Shown piece by piece: positions 19,674-28,784 of a DNA stretch of 63,179 nucleotides. Origin of the DNA: Polaromonas sp. (lineage in GTDB: Bacteria; Pseudomonadota; Gammaproteobacteria; Burkholderiales; Burkholderiaceae_C); assembly GCF_030680935.1 (NCBI RefSeq), contig NZ_JAUXUP010000063.1, positions 1-63,179 on the forward strand, given 5' to 3'. The notes beneath the pieces were generated by a model, which did no database searches, was not told the DNA's origin, and saw only the letters and a list, made by a program, of their open reading frames with translations. Each line of letters begins with the position of its first letter. Position 1 is the stretch's first letter. The translations under genes and the position numbers were made by a program.

Positions 19674-19694
19674 GTTGTCATATGACTCTACAAC
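19674..19694. promoter_or_regulatory. Candidate operator upstream of gntR
   Basis: GTTGT and ACAAC arms separated by 11 bases enclose the perfect palindrome GTCATATGAC (19677-19686). It lies 13-33 bases upstream of the regulator's start and shares AAGTTGT with the other candidate site, which suggests autoregulation. Confidence 0.4.
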
Positions 19695-19713
19695 ATCCCG
19701 ACAGCCTCAAAGC

Positions 19714-20385
19714 CTAAAAAACCAGCGTTTTGACGCCGGCTTCCGTGCCCAGCAAGCAGACGCCGGCTTTTTGCAGCGCGAACACGCCCACAGTTACCAC
19801 GCCCGGCCACTGGTTGACACGGGTCTCAAAGGCCAGCGGATCGCTGATTTTGAGGCCGGTCACGTCCAGAATGTGCTGGCCGTTGTCGGTGACCAGGGGC
19901 TTGCCGTCCTTGAGGCGCACGGTGGCTTGGCCACCCATGGCCGCAAACTCGCGAACGATGCGCCGCGTCGCCATCGGAATCACTTCGACCGGCACCGGAA
20001 ACTGTCCCAGCACCTGGACCAGCTTGGATTCGTCGGCGATACAGACAAACTTGCGCGACTGGGCCGCGACGATTTTTTCACGCGTGAGTGCCGCGCCGCC
20101 GCCCTTGATCATGTGGCCGGCGTGGTCGATTTCGTCGGCCCCGTCGATGTAGACCGCGAGTTCATCGACTTCCGAGGCGTCAAACACCTTGATACCCAGC
20201 GCTTGCAGCCGCTCGGTAGAGGCCACCGAGCTGGAGACCGCGCCCTTGATCGTGTCCTTGATGGTGCCAAGCGCGTCGATGAACTTGTTGACGGTGGAGC
20301 CGGTACCGACACCGACGACGGCGCCAGCTTCCACATAATTCAGGGCGGCCTGGCCGACCAGGGTTTTGAGTTCGTCTTGTGTCAT
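19714..20385 (-). CDS. rpiA: Ribose-5-phosphate isomerase A
   Basis: Interconverts ribose-5-phosphate and ribulose-5-phosphate. 223 residues. Motifs visible are [24 protein letters not shown] (catalytic Asp residues) and [14 protein letters not shown] (catalytic Glu/Lys). The start [11 protein letters not shown] at 20385 is chosen; the frame is open upstream into the promoter region shared with divergent pyrD. Confidence 0.96.
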   Translation of the reverse strand: MTQDELKTLVGQAALNYVEAGAVVGVGTGSTVNKFIDALGTIKDTIKGAVSSSVASTERLQALGIKVFDASEVDELAVYIDGADEIDHAGHMIKGGGAALTREKIVAAQSRKFVCIADESKLVQVLGQFPVPVEVIPMATRRIVREFAAMGGQATVRLKDGKPLVTDNGQHILDVTGLKISDPLAFETRVNQWPGVVTVGVFALQKAGVCLLGTEAGVKTLVF

Positions 20386-20458
20386 GGTTCTGCGGGGCCT
20401 TTGGCGTGCGGGGTTTGCGACAATGGGGCTACCCCCAAAGAACAACACAAATTATCCA

Positions 20459-21511
20459 ATGTCCCTGCTCCCCTACGCCCTTGCCCGCCCTTTTTTATTT
20501 GGGCTCGACCCCGAGACCGCCCATGAGCTGACCCTGGCTGCGCTGGCCCGCACCCAGCACACACCGCTGTCGCTGGCCTACTGCGCCACCCGCGTCAGCG
20601 ACCCGGTCGAACTGGCCGGTTTGAAATTCCCAAACCGCGTCGGCCTGGCCGCCGGTCTGGACAAAAACGCGCATTGCATAGACGGACTGGCCGGCATGGG
20701 GTTTGGTTTTATCGAGGTGGGCACGGTCACACCTAAGGCCCAGCCGGGCAACCCCAAGCCGCGCATGTTCCGCCTGCCGCAGGCAAACGCGCTGATCAAC
20801 CGCCTGGGCTTCAACAACGATGGGCTGGACGCCTTCATCGCCAACGTGCAGCAATCGACCTTCCGAAAGCGCAAGGGCGACAGCCCGCTGCTGCTGGGCC
20901 TGAACATCGGCAAAAACGCCGCGACGCCGATTGAAAACGCGGTAGACGACTACCTGATCTGCCTGGACGGTGTCTACCGGCATGCCGACTACGTGACGGT
21001 GAACGTCTCCAGCCCCAACACCAAAAACCTGCGCGCTCTGCAAAGCGACGAGGCGCTGGACGCGCTCCTGGGCAGCATTGCCGAACGCCGCGAAGCGCTG
21101 GCCACGCAATGCGGAAAGCGTGTTCCCATCTTCGTGAAAATTGCACCCGACCTCGACGAAGACCAGGTGGCGGTGATCGCTGCCACCCTCAAGCGCCACG
21201 GCATGGACGGCGTCGTCGCCACCAACACCACCCTGAGCCGCGATGCGGTCAAAGGCCTGCCCCATGCCGAAGAAGCGGGCGGCCTCAGCGGCTCACCTGT
21301 GCTGGAGGCCAGCAACCGTGTGATCAGGCAGTTGCGTACGGCGCTGGGCAAGGGCTTTCCCATCATCGGAGTGGGCGGCATTTTGAGCGGTGAAGATGCG
21401 GTGTCCAAAATCAGGGCTGGCGCCGATGTGGTGCAGATCTACACCGGACTCATCTACAAAGGCCCGGCGCTGGTGACCGAAGCTGCGCTTGCCATCAAAA
21501 AGAGCTTATAG
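20459..21511 (+). CDS. pyrD: Dihydroorotate dehydrogenase (quinone), class 2
   Basis: Membrane-associated FMN enzyme passing electrons from dihydroorotate to quinone in pyrimidine synthesis. 350 residues. The N-terminal amphipathic helix region ([12 protein letters not shown]), [10 protein letters not shown], the catalytic Ser in [12 protein letters not shown], and VGVGGI near the C-terminus identify class 2. ATG 20459 begins at the family's usual position. The last codons and stop fall inside an interspersed repeat (copy 3). Confidence 0.96.
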   Translation: MSLLPYALARPFLFGLDPETAHELTLAALARTQHTPLSLAYCATRVSDPVELAGLKFPNRVGLAAGLDKNAHCIDGLAGMGFGFIEVGTVTPKAQPGNPKPRMFRLPQANALINRLGFNNDGLDAFIANVQQSTFRKRKGDSPLLLGLNIGKNAATPIENAVDDYLICLDGVYRHADYVTVNVSSPNTKNLRALQSDEALDALLGSIAERREALATQCGKRVPIFVKIAPDLDEDQVAVIAATLKRHGMDGVVATNTTLSRDAVKGLPHAEEAGGLSGSPVLEASNRVIRQLRTALGKGFPIIGVGGILSGEDAVSKIRAGADVVQIYTGLIYKGPALVTEAALAIKKSL

Positions 21512-21553
21512 CCCAATAGACACGGGCGCAAGCAGCTCCTGTTTTCGTAGCAT
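21505..21553 (-). repeat. Interspersed intergenic repeat, copy 3
   Basis: Minus-strand reading begins TGCTACGAAAACAGGAGCTG and ends GGGCTATAAGCTC. It overlaps the final codons and stop of pyrD and fills most of the gap to the next gene. Confidence 0.6.
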
Positions 21554-21590
21554 TTTGGCGCTGCAAGTGCAGCATCGGTCAAGCTGATTT

Positions 21591-22028
21591 TTAGCCCGGC
21601 AGTTCAGCCAGACGTTTCGCCGCCTCTTGTTTGCCCATTTTTCGCAGGCTTGCGATCGCCGGCAACTGGCTGGCCCTGGGGCGGGTTTTGCCCTCTTCCC
21701 ACTTGTAGATCGACTGCACCGAGACGTTCAGAATTTTCGCAACGGCGGTGGCGGTCAGGCCCAGACGCTTGCGCTGCGCAACCAGGCCTTTGGCGCTGTA
21801 GCGCAGGCCAATCTTGCCCGTTTTTTCCGTGGTGTCGCTGCTGGCAGCCTTGCCGGACCGAGCCAGCCGGGACAGTTGTTTTTCCAGCGCCAGCACCCGC
21901 CTTTTGAGCGCGGCGATATCGCTGCGGTATTGCGCCGATGCTTTTTTCAGTGGCTGGGTTTCGGCGCGTGTATCTTTGCGGGCGACGCGGGAAATTTCGG
22001 CCTTTAAAACGGTAGCAATGTTGGGCAC
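21591..22028 (-). CDS. Helix-turn-helix (XRE-type) protein with N-terminal coiled coil
   Basis: 145 residues from GTG 22028, which has GGGAG nine bases upstream. The N-terminal half is basic and helical (DIAALKRRVLALEKQLSRL, a likely coiled coil). The C-terminal half contains an HTH: LVAQRKRLGLTATAVAKILN followed by VSVQSIYKWEEGKTRPR. The order (coil first, HTH last) is unlike typical XRE repressors. Regulatory targets cannot be inferred. The longer open frame upstream has no coding character. Confidence 0.75.
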   Translation of the reverse strand: MPNIATVLKAEISRVARKDTRAETQPLKKASAQYRSDIAALKRRVLALEKQLSRLARSGKAASSDTTEKTGKIGLRYSAKGLVAQRKRLGLTATAVAKILNVSVQSIYKWEEGKTRPRASQLPAIASLRKMGKQEAAKRLAELPG

Positions 22029-22108
22029 GTCAGGTTTCTCCCGGTTGGGTTGAGAAGGGTTTTTTGCAGATTGTAGGAGGCGCACACGCGGGACACCGCG
22101 TCTGCACC

Positions 22109-22366
22109 TCAATCGGGCACAAAGCGCTGCCTGAACTTCAACGCATCTTCGGGCAACTCCAGCGTGACCAGCTGGCCCATTTTGGTGTCGGAGCTGCGGC
22201 AAGCCGCAAACAGGCTGTATTTGCCCTTGAAGTGGTAGTTGTCCAGATCAATCAGCATATAGGGATAAGGCACAAACACCTGGTGCAAAAAAATCGTGCG
22301 GTCGCGATTGCGCGGCGACGGGAAAAGTTTGTAGTCGTCGGTGGTGATGCTTTGTCCGGTGGCCAT
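22109..22366 (-). CDS. Small conserved-looking hypothetical protein
   Basis: 85 residues, no recognised domain, no signal peptide or membrane segment. It is rich in aromatic residues (HQVFVPYPYMLIDLDNYHF). It lies 36 bp downstream of slyX on the same strand, with no competing gene on either strand. Composition and codon use look coding, but function is unknown. Confidence 0.55.
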   Translation of the reverse strand: MATGQSITTDDYKLFPSPRNRDRTIFLHQVFVPYPYMLIDLDNYHFKGKYSLFAACRSSDTKMGQLVTLELPEDALKFRQRFVPD

Positions 22367-22402
22367 GGGATGTCCGTATTGGGGGTTGGCGCGCGTCAGC
22401 GT

Positions 22403-22621
22403 TCAATAGTGCGGGGGCAAGTCGTCGCCCGACCGGCTGACGCCAGCGGCACCGGCTTCGTTGGCGGGTTGGTGCAGGCGGCCCACCTCACGAATCAGCA
22501 GGTCGATTTGTTGCTGCTGGCGAATGACCACCTGGTTGAGTTGCTCCAGCAGGTCTTCGCCAAAGCTGGCCTTGATTTCCAGATCGGTCAGGCGCTTGTT
22601 GATGTCTTGCGAGGGCTCCAT
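22403..22621 (-). CDS. slyX: SlyX family protein
   Basis: 72 residues from ATG 22621, the same length as E. coli SlyX as I recall it. It is a short helical protein: INKRLTDLEIKASFGEDLLEQLNQVVIRQQQQIDLL is a coiled coil with the family's pattern, ending SGDDLPPHY, the typical SlyX C-terminus. Function is poorly understood. A TTG eight codons upstream is possible but unnecessary. Confidence 0.85.
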   Translation of the reverse strand: MEPSQDINKRLTDLEIKASFGEDLLEQLNQVVIRQQQQIDLLIREVGRLHQPANEAGAAGVSRSGDDLPPHY

Positions 22622-22800
22622 ACCCCTATTGGACACGAGTTTCAACGGCGATCAGGCACCCATGCCGCGCCCTCCCCCGCCACTGGGATGCGCAGCCGGA
22701 CGAATGGTCCGCCTCCTACACCGGCTTGCGCCTGATTCCGCTGGCCCGACCCTGGCGCTCGCGCCACGATCAAGCTCATCACTCAACCACTGGAACCACC

Positions 22801-23220
22801 ATGAGCATTCTCGGCAAGATACTGGACAAAATTTTCCCATCCCGCAAATCCAACGACGCCACCACAGCGCCAGCGCCGTCCAACGATGACGTTTCATTGG
22901 CCGCAGCCACAGCCGGCGCTGCCCGAGCCGCCAACGCCGCGCCAGCGCCTTCGGCCATGGAGCAGGTGGACGTGGAAGCGATGCTGGACGGCCTGGCACA
23001 GAAAAACCCGCAAAAGCTCAACTGGAAAACATCCATTGTTGACCTGATGAAGCTGCTCGAGCTGGACAGCAGCCTGGGCGAGCGCAAAGAGCTGGCCAAA
23101 GAACTGGGCTACACCGGCGACACCAGCGACAGCGCCGCCATGAACATCTGGCTGCACCGCCAGGTCATGAACAAACTTGCAGCCAATGGTGGCAAGGTAC
23201 CGGCCGAGCTGAAAGACTGA
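22801..23220 (+). CDS. DUF3597 domain protein
   Basis: 139 residues. It begins MSILGKILDKIFP, then an Ala/Pro-rich linker, then a compact domain (VDVEAMLDGLAQKNPQKLNWKTSIVDLMKLLELDSS, LAKELGYTGDTSDSAAMNIWLHRQVM). The C-terminal part resembles LysM-associated or XkdW-like small domains called DUF3597. Function is unknown. It is next to a small stress-type membrane protein gene in the same direction. Confidence 0.8.
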   Translation: MSILGKILDKIFPSRKSNDATTAPAPSNDDVSLAAATAGAARAANAAPAPSAMEQVDVEAMLDGLAQKNPQKLNWKTSIVDLMKLLELDSSLGERKELAKELGYTGDTSDSAAMNIWLHRQVMNKLAANGGKVPAELKD

Positions 23221-23279
23221 GCGTCTGCAACACACCCCATTTTTTCGCTTTACAACTCAACTCTCACGGAAATTTAGTC

Positions 23280-23531
23280 ATGGGCATTCTCTGGACCATC
23301 CTGATCGGTTTTATTGTCGGCATCGTTGCCAAGTTTTTGATGCCGGGGCGTGACCCCGCTGGTTTCATCATCACTGTGCTGATCGGTGTGGTGGGCTCGG
23401 TGCTTGCCAGCTACATCGGTGGTGCACTGGGGCTTTACACGGTGGGTGAGTCAGCAGGCTTCATCGCCGCAGTGTTGGGCGCCATGCTGCTGCTGTTCAT
23501 CTACCGCATGGTCACCGGCAAGCGCGGCTGA
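23280..23531 (+). CDS. GlsB/YeaQ/YmgE family small membrane protein
   Basis: 83 residues with three hydrophobic segments separated by short Gly-rich loops: MGILWTILIGFIVGIVAKFLMPG, then GFIITVLIGVVGSVLASYIGG, then GFIAAVLGAMLLLFIYRMV. This is the transglycosylase-associated/stress-response inner-membrane family; the role is unclear. The upstream 59 bp contain its promoter and ribosome site. Confidence 0.9.
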   Translation: MGILWTILIGFIVGIVAKFLMPGRDPAGFIITVLIGVVGSVLASYIGGALGLYTVGESAGFIAAVLGAMLLLFIYRMVTGKRG

Positions 23532-23537
23532 TTCTTT

Positions 23538-23600
23538 CAAGCCAAATACGGCTTCTGCCCACGCCTACCGGGCGCAGGCAGCTATTCTTTTTGTAGCATA
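23538..23600 (-). repeat. Interspersed intergenic repeat, copy 5
   Basis: Minus-strand reading begins TGCTACAAAAAGAATAGCTG and continues with GCGCCCGGTAGGC. The final codons and stop of the adjacent FAD-dependent oxidoreductase gene are supplied by this repeat. Confidence 0.6.
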
Positions 23601-24685
23601 TCGCTGACCTGCCGACCTATGGCCAGTGCGCTGGTCAGGCCTGGCGATTCCATGCCAAAAAGGTTGACCAGTCCTGGCACACCATGGTCTGCGGGGCCCT
23701 GGATCAAAAAATCCCGCGCCGGCTCGGACGGCGACTGTATCTTGGGCCGTATGCCGGCGTAACCGGCCTGCAAAGCGCCATCAGGCAGGCCCGGCCAGTA
23801 TTTCCGCACTTCGGCGTAAAAAGCGTCACCCCGGGCCGGGTCCACCACCAGGTCATCGGGCGAGTTCACCCATTGCACATCGGGGCCAAATTTGGCCTGC
23901 CCGCCCAGATCCAGCGTCAGATGCACACCCAGCCCAGCCGCCTCGGGCACAGGGTAAATCAGGCGGCTGAAAGGCGAGCGCCCTGCCAGGGTGAAATAGT
24001 TGCCCTTGGCGTAATGGCTGGGCGGCACATGCTGCGCAGCCAGTCCGGCAAAACGCCGAGCCAGTGCCTGCGCGTGTAGTCCGGCGGCATTGACCACGCT
24101 GCGCGCCTGCAACGCTGTGCCATCTTCTGCTATCAACGTAATAGCGCCTTGCGCACAACTGGCATGGGCCAAAGGCGAATTAAGCACCACCATGCCGCCT
24201 GCGGCCTCCAGATCGCCCTGCAAGGCCAGCATCAGCGCGTGGCTGTCGACAATGCCGGTGCTGGGGCTGTGCACGGCGGCGATACATTCGAGTTGCGGCT
24301 CCATGCTTTTGGCCTGCTCAGCGCTCAACAAGACCAGATCGCGCACACCGTTGGCTGCCGCCTTGTTGATGATGGCCTGCAATTGGGCCAGCTGCGAAGC
24401 CTGCGTAGCCACAATCAGTTTGCCGCAGCGGCTGTGACCGACGCCCCGCTCATCGCAATAGCTGTAGAGCAGTGCCTTGCCCTCCACACAAAGCCGCGCC
24501 TTGAGCGAGCCCTGCGGGTAATAGATCCCGGCGTGAATGACCTCGCTGTTGCGTGAACTGGTGCCGGTGCCAATGCCGTCCGCAGCTTCCAGCACCAAGA
24601 CCTCCCTGCCCTGCAAAGCCAGGGCGCGCGCCACTGCCAGGCCGATCACACCGGCGCCTATCACCACGGCATCCACTTCATCCAT
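23582..24685 (-). CDS. FAD-dependent oxidoreductase, L-2-hydroxyglutarate dehydrogenase-like
   Basis: 367 residues, DAO/GlpD fold. The N-terminal dinucleotide site is [20 protein letters not shown], followed by [22 protein letters not shown], which is close to LhgO/L2HGDH proteins. Further motifs are [10 protein letters not shown] and AGIRPKI. It probably oxidises an L-2-hydroxy acid and passes electrons to quinone. It is the last gene in a run with an HDAC-like and an N-formylglutamate amidohydrolase-like gene; its start abuts the stop of the former. Confidence 0.85.
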   Translation of the reverse strand: MDEVDAVVIGAGVIGLAVARALALQGREVLVLEAADGIGTGTSSRNSEVIHAGIYYPQGSLKARLCVEGKALLYSYCDERGVGHSRCGKLIVATQASQLAQLQAIINKAAANGVRDLVLLSAEQAKSMEPQLECIAAVHSPSTGIVDSHALMLALQGDLEAAGGMVVLNSPLAHASCAQGAITLIAEDGTALQARSVVNAAGLHAQALARRFAGLAAQHVPPSHYAKGNYFTLAGRSPFSRLIYPVPEAAGLGVHLTLDLGGQAKFGPDVQWVNSPDDLVVDPARGDAFYAEVRKYWPGLPDGALQAGYAGIRPKIQSPSEPARDFLIQGPADHGVPGLVNLFGMESPGLTSALAIGRQVSDMLQKE

Positions 24686-25726
24686 TCAGTTCCCCTGCTC
24701 AAAACCATCCAGCACCTGGACCGCGTTGACACCCAGTGCCTCGGCGGCGTAACCGCCCTCCAGCACAAAAACGGTCGGCAGGCCAAGTGCGGCCAGGCGC
24801 TGACCAAGGCGCTGAAAGTCGTCGGCGCGCAGGGCGAAGGTGCAAATCGGATCGTCCGCAAAAGTGTCCAGCCCGAGCGAGACCACAAGTGCCTGGGCGC
24901 TATACCGCGTGATCCGTATGCAAGCCTGCTCCAGCGCCGCAAACCATGCGTCGACCGATGTACCCGCTGCCAGCGGCAGGTTCAGGTTGAAGCCCAGACC
25001 GGCACCCGCGCCGGTCTCATCCGCGTGGCCCAGATAAAACGGGTACTCAGTACGCGGGTCACCGTGCAGGCTGACAAACAACACGTCTGCGCGATCGTAA
25101 AAAATGCTTTGTGTGCCGTTGCCATGGTGGTAGTCCACATCCAGCACGGCTACGCGCTGGTGGCCGGCATTGCGCAGGGCCTGGGCCGCTACGGCAGCAT
25201 TGTTGAGAAAGCAGTAGCCCCCCATGAAGTCAGCGCCGGCATGGTGCCCTGGCGGCCGGCTGCAGCAAAAGACCGCGCGCTGGCCTTTGCCGAGCAAATC
25301 GGCCGCGCTGGCGGCGGCATCAGCCCCCGCCTTGGCAGCAGCCCAGGTGCCGGCCGACAGCGGCGAGCCGTTGTCCATGGCATACAAGCCCAGCCGTGCG
25401 GTGAAGTTCTCGGGCTCGATGTCACTGCGCAGCGTGCGCACCGGCCAGACCGAGGGAAACGGTTGCAGTGCACCGTTGCCGGGTGCCAGCGCCAGCCAGT
25501 CGCGCCAGGCGTTTTCAAGAAACGCGAGGTAACGTGCGCTGTGCACCTGCACCAGCACCGGGCGGCTGTCGGTATGCGGGGCACGTATCTCATGGCCGCG
25601 CTGCAGCAGGCGCTCTTTCACCCAGGTGGCGCGCGCCGGGTTCTCAAAACAGGGCACACGTTCCCCGCGAAAAAATTCGAAGGCCGGGGCGTGAAGTAGA
25701 TGCTGGTCGCTGAACAGGGCAATCAT
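24686..25726 (-). CDS. Histone deacetylase-family amidohydrolase
   Basis: 346 residues. Zinc-dependent deacetylase fold with the charge-relay RPPGHHA, the metal loop VLDVDYHHGNGTQ, and LGLDTFADDP and VLEGGY near the C-terminus. Bacterial members act on acetylpolyamines or other small acetyl-amides; the substrate cannot be decided here. It is 23 bp downstream of the N-formylglutamate amidohydrolase-like gene and abuts the oxidoreductase gene. Confidence 0.92.
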   Translation of the reverse strand: MIALFSDQHLLHAPAFEFFRGERVPCFENPARATWVKERLLQRGHEIRAPHTDSRPVLVQVHSARYLAFLENAWRDWLALAPGNGALQPFPSVWPVRTLRSDIEPENFTARLGLYAMDNGSPLSAGTWAAAKAGADAAASAADLLGKGQRAVFCCSRPPGHHAGADFMGGYCFLNNAAVAAQALRNAGHQRVAVLDVDYHHGNGTQSIFYDRADVLFVSLHGDPRTEYPFYLGHADETGAGAGLGFNLNLPLAAGTSVDAWFAALEQACIRITRYSAQALVVSLGLDTFADDPICTFALRADDFQRLGQRLAALGLPTVFVLEGGYAAEALGVNAVQVLDGFEQGN

Positions 25727-25749
25727 GGAAAACAGAGCTTGAAAAAAAA

Positions 25750-26598
25750 CTACACCAGGCGCGGATCGGTCAGCAGTAGCCGCTCCAGCAGGGACCGCAA
25801 ACTGATTTTCAGAGGCTCAAAGCCGGGGCTGATGGCCAGTGTTTCTTCGTCCATGTAGAGCTTGCGGTTGATTTCCAGCTGGATGCTGTGGCGCTGCGCG
25901 CCGGGGTTGGCATGACGCCGGACCAGTTCCACCCCCTTGTACGGGTGGTTGTAGGCCACGCTGTAACCCAGGCCGCGAAGGTGCTCACACACCAGCTGGC
26001 CCAGCGCGGCGCTGGAGGTCGTCTCATCGCGGTTACCAACCACAAAATCGGCATGCGCCTCACCCGGAAACTCGGTCGCATGGCTGGAGGCAATCGCCGG
26101 CATGGAGTGGCAGTTGATATGGATGCTGTAGCCGTGGCGCGCATGGGCCGCATCAATGGCGTCGGCCAGCGCCGCGTGGTACGGCTGCCAGCATTGCGCG
26201 ATACGCGCCTGCGCCTCTGCCACCGAGAGTTTGCGCGCGTAAATCGGCGTGCCGTCGTCGGTGGTGCGCCAGATCAGCCCCTTGCCGAGGCGCACCTTGG
26301 ACAGTACTTTCGGGTCGGTCGCCACCGGGTCGGGCCAGGCGCTGTCAAACAGGCTGACATCGACCTCGGTGGTGTCGCGGTTCACGTCCAGGTAACTGCG
26401 CGGAAAAAACGCCTCCAGCCAGTGCACCCCCATGCCAGGGGCAAAGTCATACAACTTTTCGACATGGGTGTCTTCTGCGCGGCGCAGCACCGGCATGGCA
26501 CAGGCGTGGGCAAAATCGGCCGGGTAGGCGGTGCCGCTGTGCGGCGAATCCAGCACCAGCGGGCTGGCGCCGGGCATATAACGAAGCGGTGGGGTCAT
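25750..26598 (-). CDS. N-formylglutamate amidohydrolase family protein
   Basis: 282 residues. Family motifs: LVLDSPHSGTAYP at the N-terminus (metal site), DVNRDTTEVD, YSIHINCHSMPA, and LEINRKLYMDE. Members hydrolyse N-formylglutamate in histidine breakdown, but no hut genes are nearby, so the physiological substrate is open. It is first of three tightly packed minus-strand genes. Confidence 0.88.
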   Translation of the reverse strand: MTPPLRYMPGASPLVLDSPHSGTAYPADFAHACAMPVLRRAEDTHVEKLYDFAPGMGVHWLEAFFPRSYLDVNRDTTEVDVSLFDSAWPDPVATDPKVLSKVRLGKGLIWRTTDDGTPIYARKLSVAEAQARIAQCWQPYHAALADAIDAAHARHGYSIHINCHSMPAIASSHATEFPGEAHADFVVGNRDETTSSAALGQLVCEHLRGLGYSVAYNHPYKGVELVRRHANPGAQRHSIQLEINRKLYMDEETLAISPGFEPLKISLRSLLERLLLTDPRLV

Positions 26599-26599
26599 G

Positions 26600-26791
26600 G
26601 CCTTGATTGTCGCCTCACCGCGCTGCCTGGCCAGCGAAGACGTGGCGCAGGGCCTGGCGCCGGCGCCGCTGAACGACGGCTAAATGGACGACATGCGCTA
26701 CTAACTGTGTCACCCCGAATCGCGCAGCCACCTCAAGACGCTGACCGGCTTTCGCGACTGGCTGCTGGCCAGCGTGGACCAGTCTCCCGCC
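26600..26791 (+). pseudogene. Decayed C-terminal remnant of a LysR-type regulator
   Basis: Reading from 26600 in frame gives ALIVASPRCLASEDVAQGL, a stop, MDDMRY, a stop, then LCHPESRSHLKTLTGFRDWL. This matches the end of GcvA-like LysR effector domains (typically pattern YxLVCPESRxxxPKxxAFRDWL) but has two in-frame stops and no N-terminal domain. The 293-bp gap between flanking genes holds only this remnant and repeat copy 4. Confidence 0.6.
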
Positions 26792-26819
26792 TCCGCGCAG
26801 ACTGCACCCCGAATATTTC

Positions 26820-26878
26820 TGCTATCAAATACATAGCTGTTTGCGCATACCAAGCAAGGGCTGCAACCCGATTTGACC
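26820..26878 (+). repeat. Interspersed intergenic repeat, copy 4
   Basis: TGCTATCAAATACATAGCTG followed by TTGCGC and GGGCTGCAACCCGATTTGAC. It lies just past the end of the metallophosphoesterase gene. Confidence 0.65.
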
Positions 26879-26891
26879 TGTAATTTCAGGC

Positions 26892-27731
26892 CTACGAGGA
26901 TACGGGCCTGCGGTCCGGCACGATCTCGCTGGTGTGCACCAGCTCAAATCGCCCGCCCTCAGCTGCCAATCCAGCAGCCCGATAGTCCCAGCGCTGCAGC
27001 TCGCAGCGCAAGGGCCGACTTTGCGTGTCGTGGCACAGCAGGTTGACCGAATTGGGTGCCTCGCGCCGTACCCGCGACGACAGCGCGGTGCCGGCCTGTA
27101 CACACCACATGCGTCGGCCCAGTCCGGCCACAGGTCCGGAGAGTTCCGTCACATACGGCAGGTGGATGTGTCCCCCCATCACAATGTCGGCACCGGCATC
27201 GGCCCAGGCGCGCACCGCCGGCTCCCAGCCGCGAAGGCGGTCGTGTTCGTCCTCGGGCCGGGTGACATACACCGGCTGGTGCACCACCACCACCCGCAAT
27301 TGCGCGGGCGCGGCCAGGCGAAGCTGCTGCACCACCTGATTTATCTGCGCGCTGGAGACTTCGCCGTTTTTATGGCGCCAGCGGCGTGTGGTCTTGACGC
27401 CGATCAGGCTGAGCCAGGGGGTGGCTATAACCGGCTCAAGCTCGGGACCGAAATGACGCAAGTAACGGGCGTAAGGCTGAACCAGCCGCTGATACAGATT
27501 GAACAGTGGCACATCATGGTTGCCCGGCAAGGACAGCATCTGCGGTATGGCCAGGCGGTCGCAGAAGGCCCGGGCCTGCGCAAATTGCGCGGTGTGGGCG
27601 CGCTGGGTGATATCACCCGAAAGCACCAGAACATCGGGCTGCTGCGCAGCCGCCAAGGCCTCCAGCGCGCGCATGACAGGCGCTTGTACCGTACCGAAGT
27701 GAGGGTCAGAAATCTGCAGCAGTTTTTTCAT
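26892..27731 (-). CDS. Calcineurin-like metallophosphoesterase
   Basis: 279 residues, cytoplasmic, with the dimetal motifs of the family: LLQISDPHFG, LVLSGDIT, LPGNHDVP, VVVHQP and MGGHIHLP. Closest in style to the class III cyclic-nucleotide phosphodiesterases (CpdA-like), but the substrate is not determined. The start overlaps the end of the lipid kinase gene by four bases, so the two are translationally coupled. Confidence 0.88.
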   Translation of the reverse strand: MKKLLQISDPHFGTVQAPVMRALEALAAAQQPDVLVLSGDITQRAHTAQFAQARAFCDRLAIPQMLSLPGNHDVPLFNLYQRLVQPYARYLRHFGPELEPVIATPWLSLIGVKTTRRWRHKNGEVSSAQINQVVQQLRLAAPAQLRVVVVHQPVYVTRPEDEHDRLRGWEPAVRAWADAGADIVMGGHIHLPYVTELSGPVAGLGRRMWCVQAGTALSSRVRREAPNSVNLLCHDTQSRPLRCELQRWDYRAAGLAAEGGRFELVHTSEIVPDRRPVSS

Positions 27732-28696
27732 GCCACCTCCGCACGGTCACCCGGCGCCGGTACCAGCAACATCAGGCGCTCGGCAGCCACCTCAAACAGC
27801 AGCGGCGTCCGCGCCCAGCCGACCTCACCGTCGGTGGCCAGCTTGATGCGCCTGCGCCCGCGCGGCATCACGCGCAGGCGGGTGAATGAAAAGCTGTGCA
27901 CCGTGTCGGCCTCGCCGAGCTGCCCCAGCACGCCCCGCAGCAGCAAGCCAAACAGCGCCAGTGTGCCGATGGGTCGCAGCACGATGCCGGCCAGATGGCC
28001 GTGCTGCACCGCGTTCGCGTCTTTTTCGGCAATGCCGACGCGGGCGAGTTGCAGGTGGTTGTTGCCCACAAACAGTGTCGGCGTGCGCAGCGCCGCTGCC
28101 TGGCCAGCGGTTTCGATTTGCAGATCCAGCTGACCGCGCGCCTGAAACACGCTGGCCAGCCCGGCGGCGAAAGCCACGAGGCGGCTGCGGCCCCACTGCT
28201 GCTTCCAGGCCTCGCGGTCTTCCAGCAACTGCGGGTACAAACCCAGGCTGGCATTGACCAGAAACAGCTGGCCATTGACCTTGCCCACCTGCACCGGGCT
28301 GACGCTGGCCCGCAGCAAGGCGTGGGCTGCGGCCAGCGTGTCCTGCGGTATCGCATGGCTGCGGGCAAAGTAGTTGAAAGTGCCCTGCGGCAAAACACCA
28401 AAGGGGCAGCCACTGCCCAGCACCGCGCTGGCCACGGTGTTGATGGTGCCGTCCCCGCCAGCGGCCACCACCACACCACCCCGCGAACGGGCCAGCTCCA
28501 CGGCGCGGCTGGCCTGCGCCTGCAGTTGCGCGGGCTCGGCAACTTCCAGAAACTCGAAATCACGGCCGGATTCGGTGAAAACGCCTGTCAGGGCGGTCTT
28601 CGCGTCGCCCGCCGCGTGGCTGCCCGAGGCGGCATTGATCACGATAAACAAAGGCCCGTTGCGGGCGGCGTCCTGCGCCTGGGTATCAACACTCAT
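27728..28696 (-). CDS. Diacylglycerol kinase-family lipid kinase
   Basis: 322 residues. Catalytic domain motifs are FIVINAASGS (nucleotide-binding) and VVVAAGGDGTINTVASAV, with PQGTFNYFAR as the third loop. Members phosphorylate diacylglycerol or related lipids. The C-terminal half has the usual beta-sandwich with VGNNHLQLA and KLATDGEVG. It is coupled to a phosphoesterase gene, which could suggest a phospholipid or phosphate-ester link (inference only). Confidence 0.88.
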   Translation of the reverse strand: MSVDTQAQDAARNGPLFIVINAASGSHAAGDAKTALTGVFTESGRDFEFLEVAEPAQLQAQASRAVELARSRGGVVVAAGGDGTINTVASAVLGSGCPFGVLPQGTFNYFARSHAIPQDTLAAAHALLRASVSPVQVGKVNGQLFLVNASLGLYPQLLEDREAWKQQWGRSRLVAFAAGLASVFQARGQLDLQIETAGQAAALRTPTLFVGNNHLQLARVGIAEKDANAVQHGHLAGIVLRPIGTLALFGLLLRGVLGQLGEADTVHSFSFTRLRVMPRGRRRIKLATDGEVGWARTPLLFEVAAERLMLLVPAPGDRAEVA

Positions 28697-28784
28697 GAAT
28701 GAAGCCTAGCTGCGCAAACTTCAGCGCGGTGTCAGGCAAATGCCCTTGTCCGGGTGCCCGCATGGCCTCAAAGACGTTTGTTTT

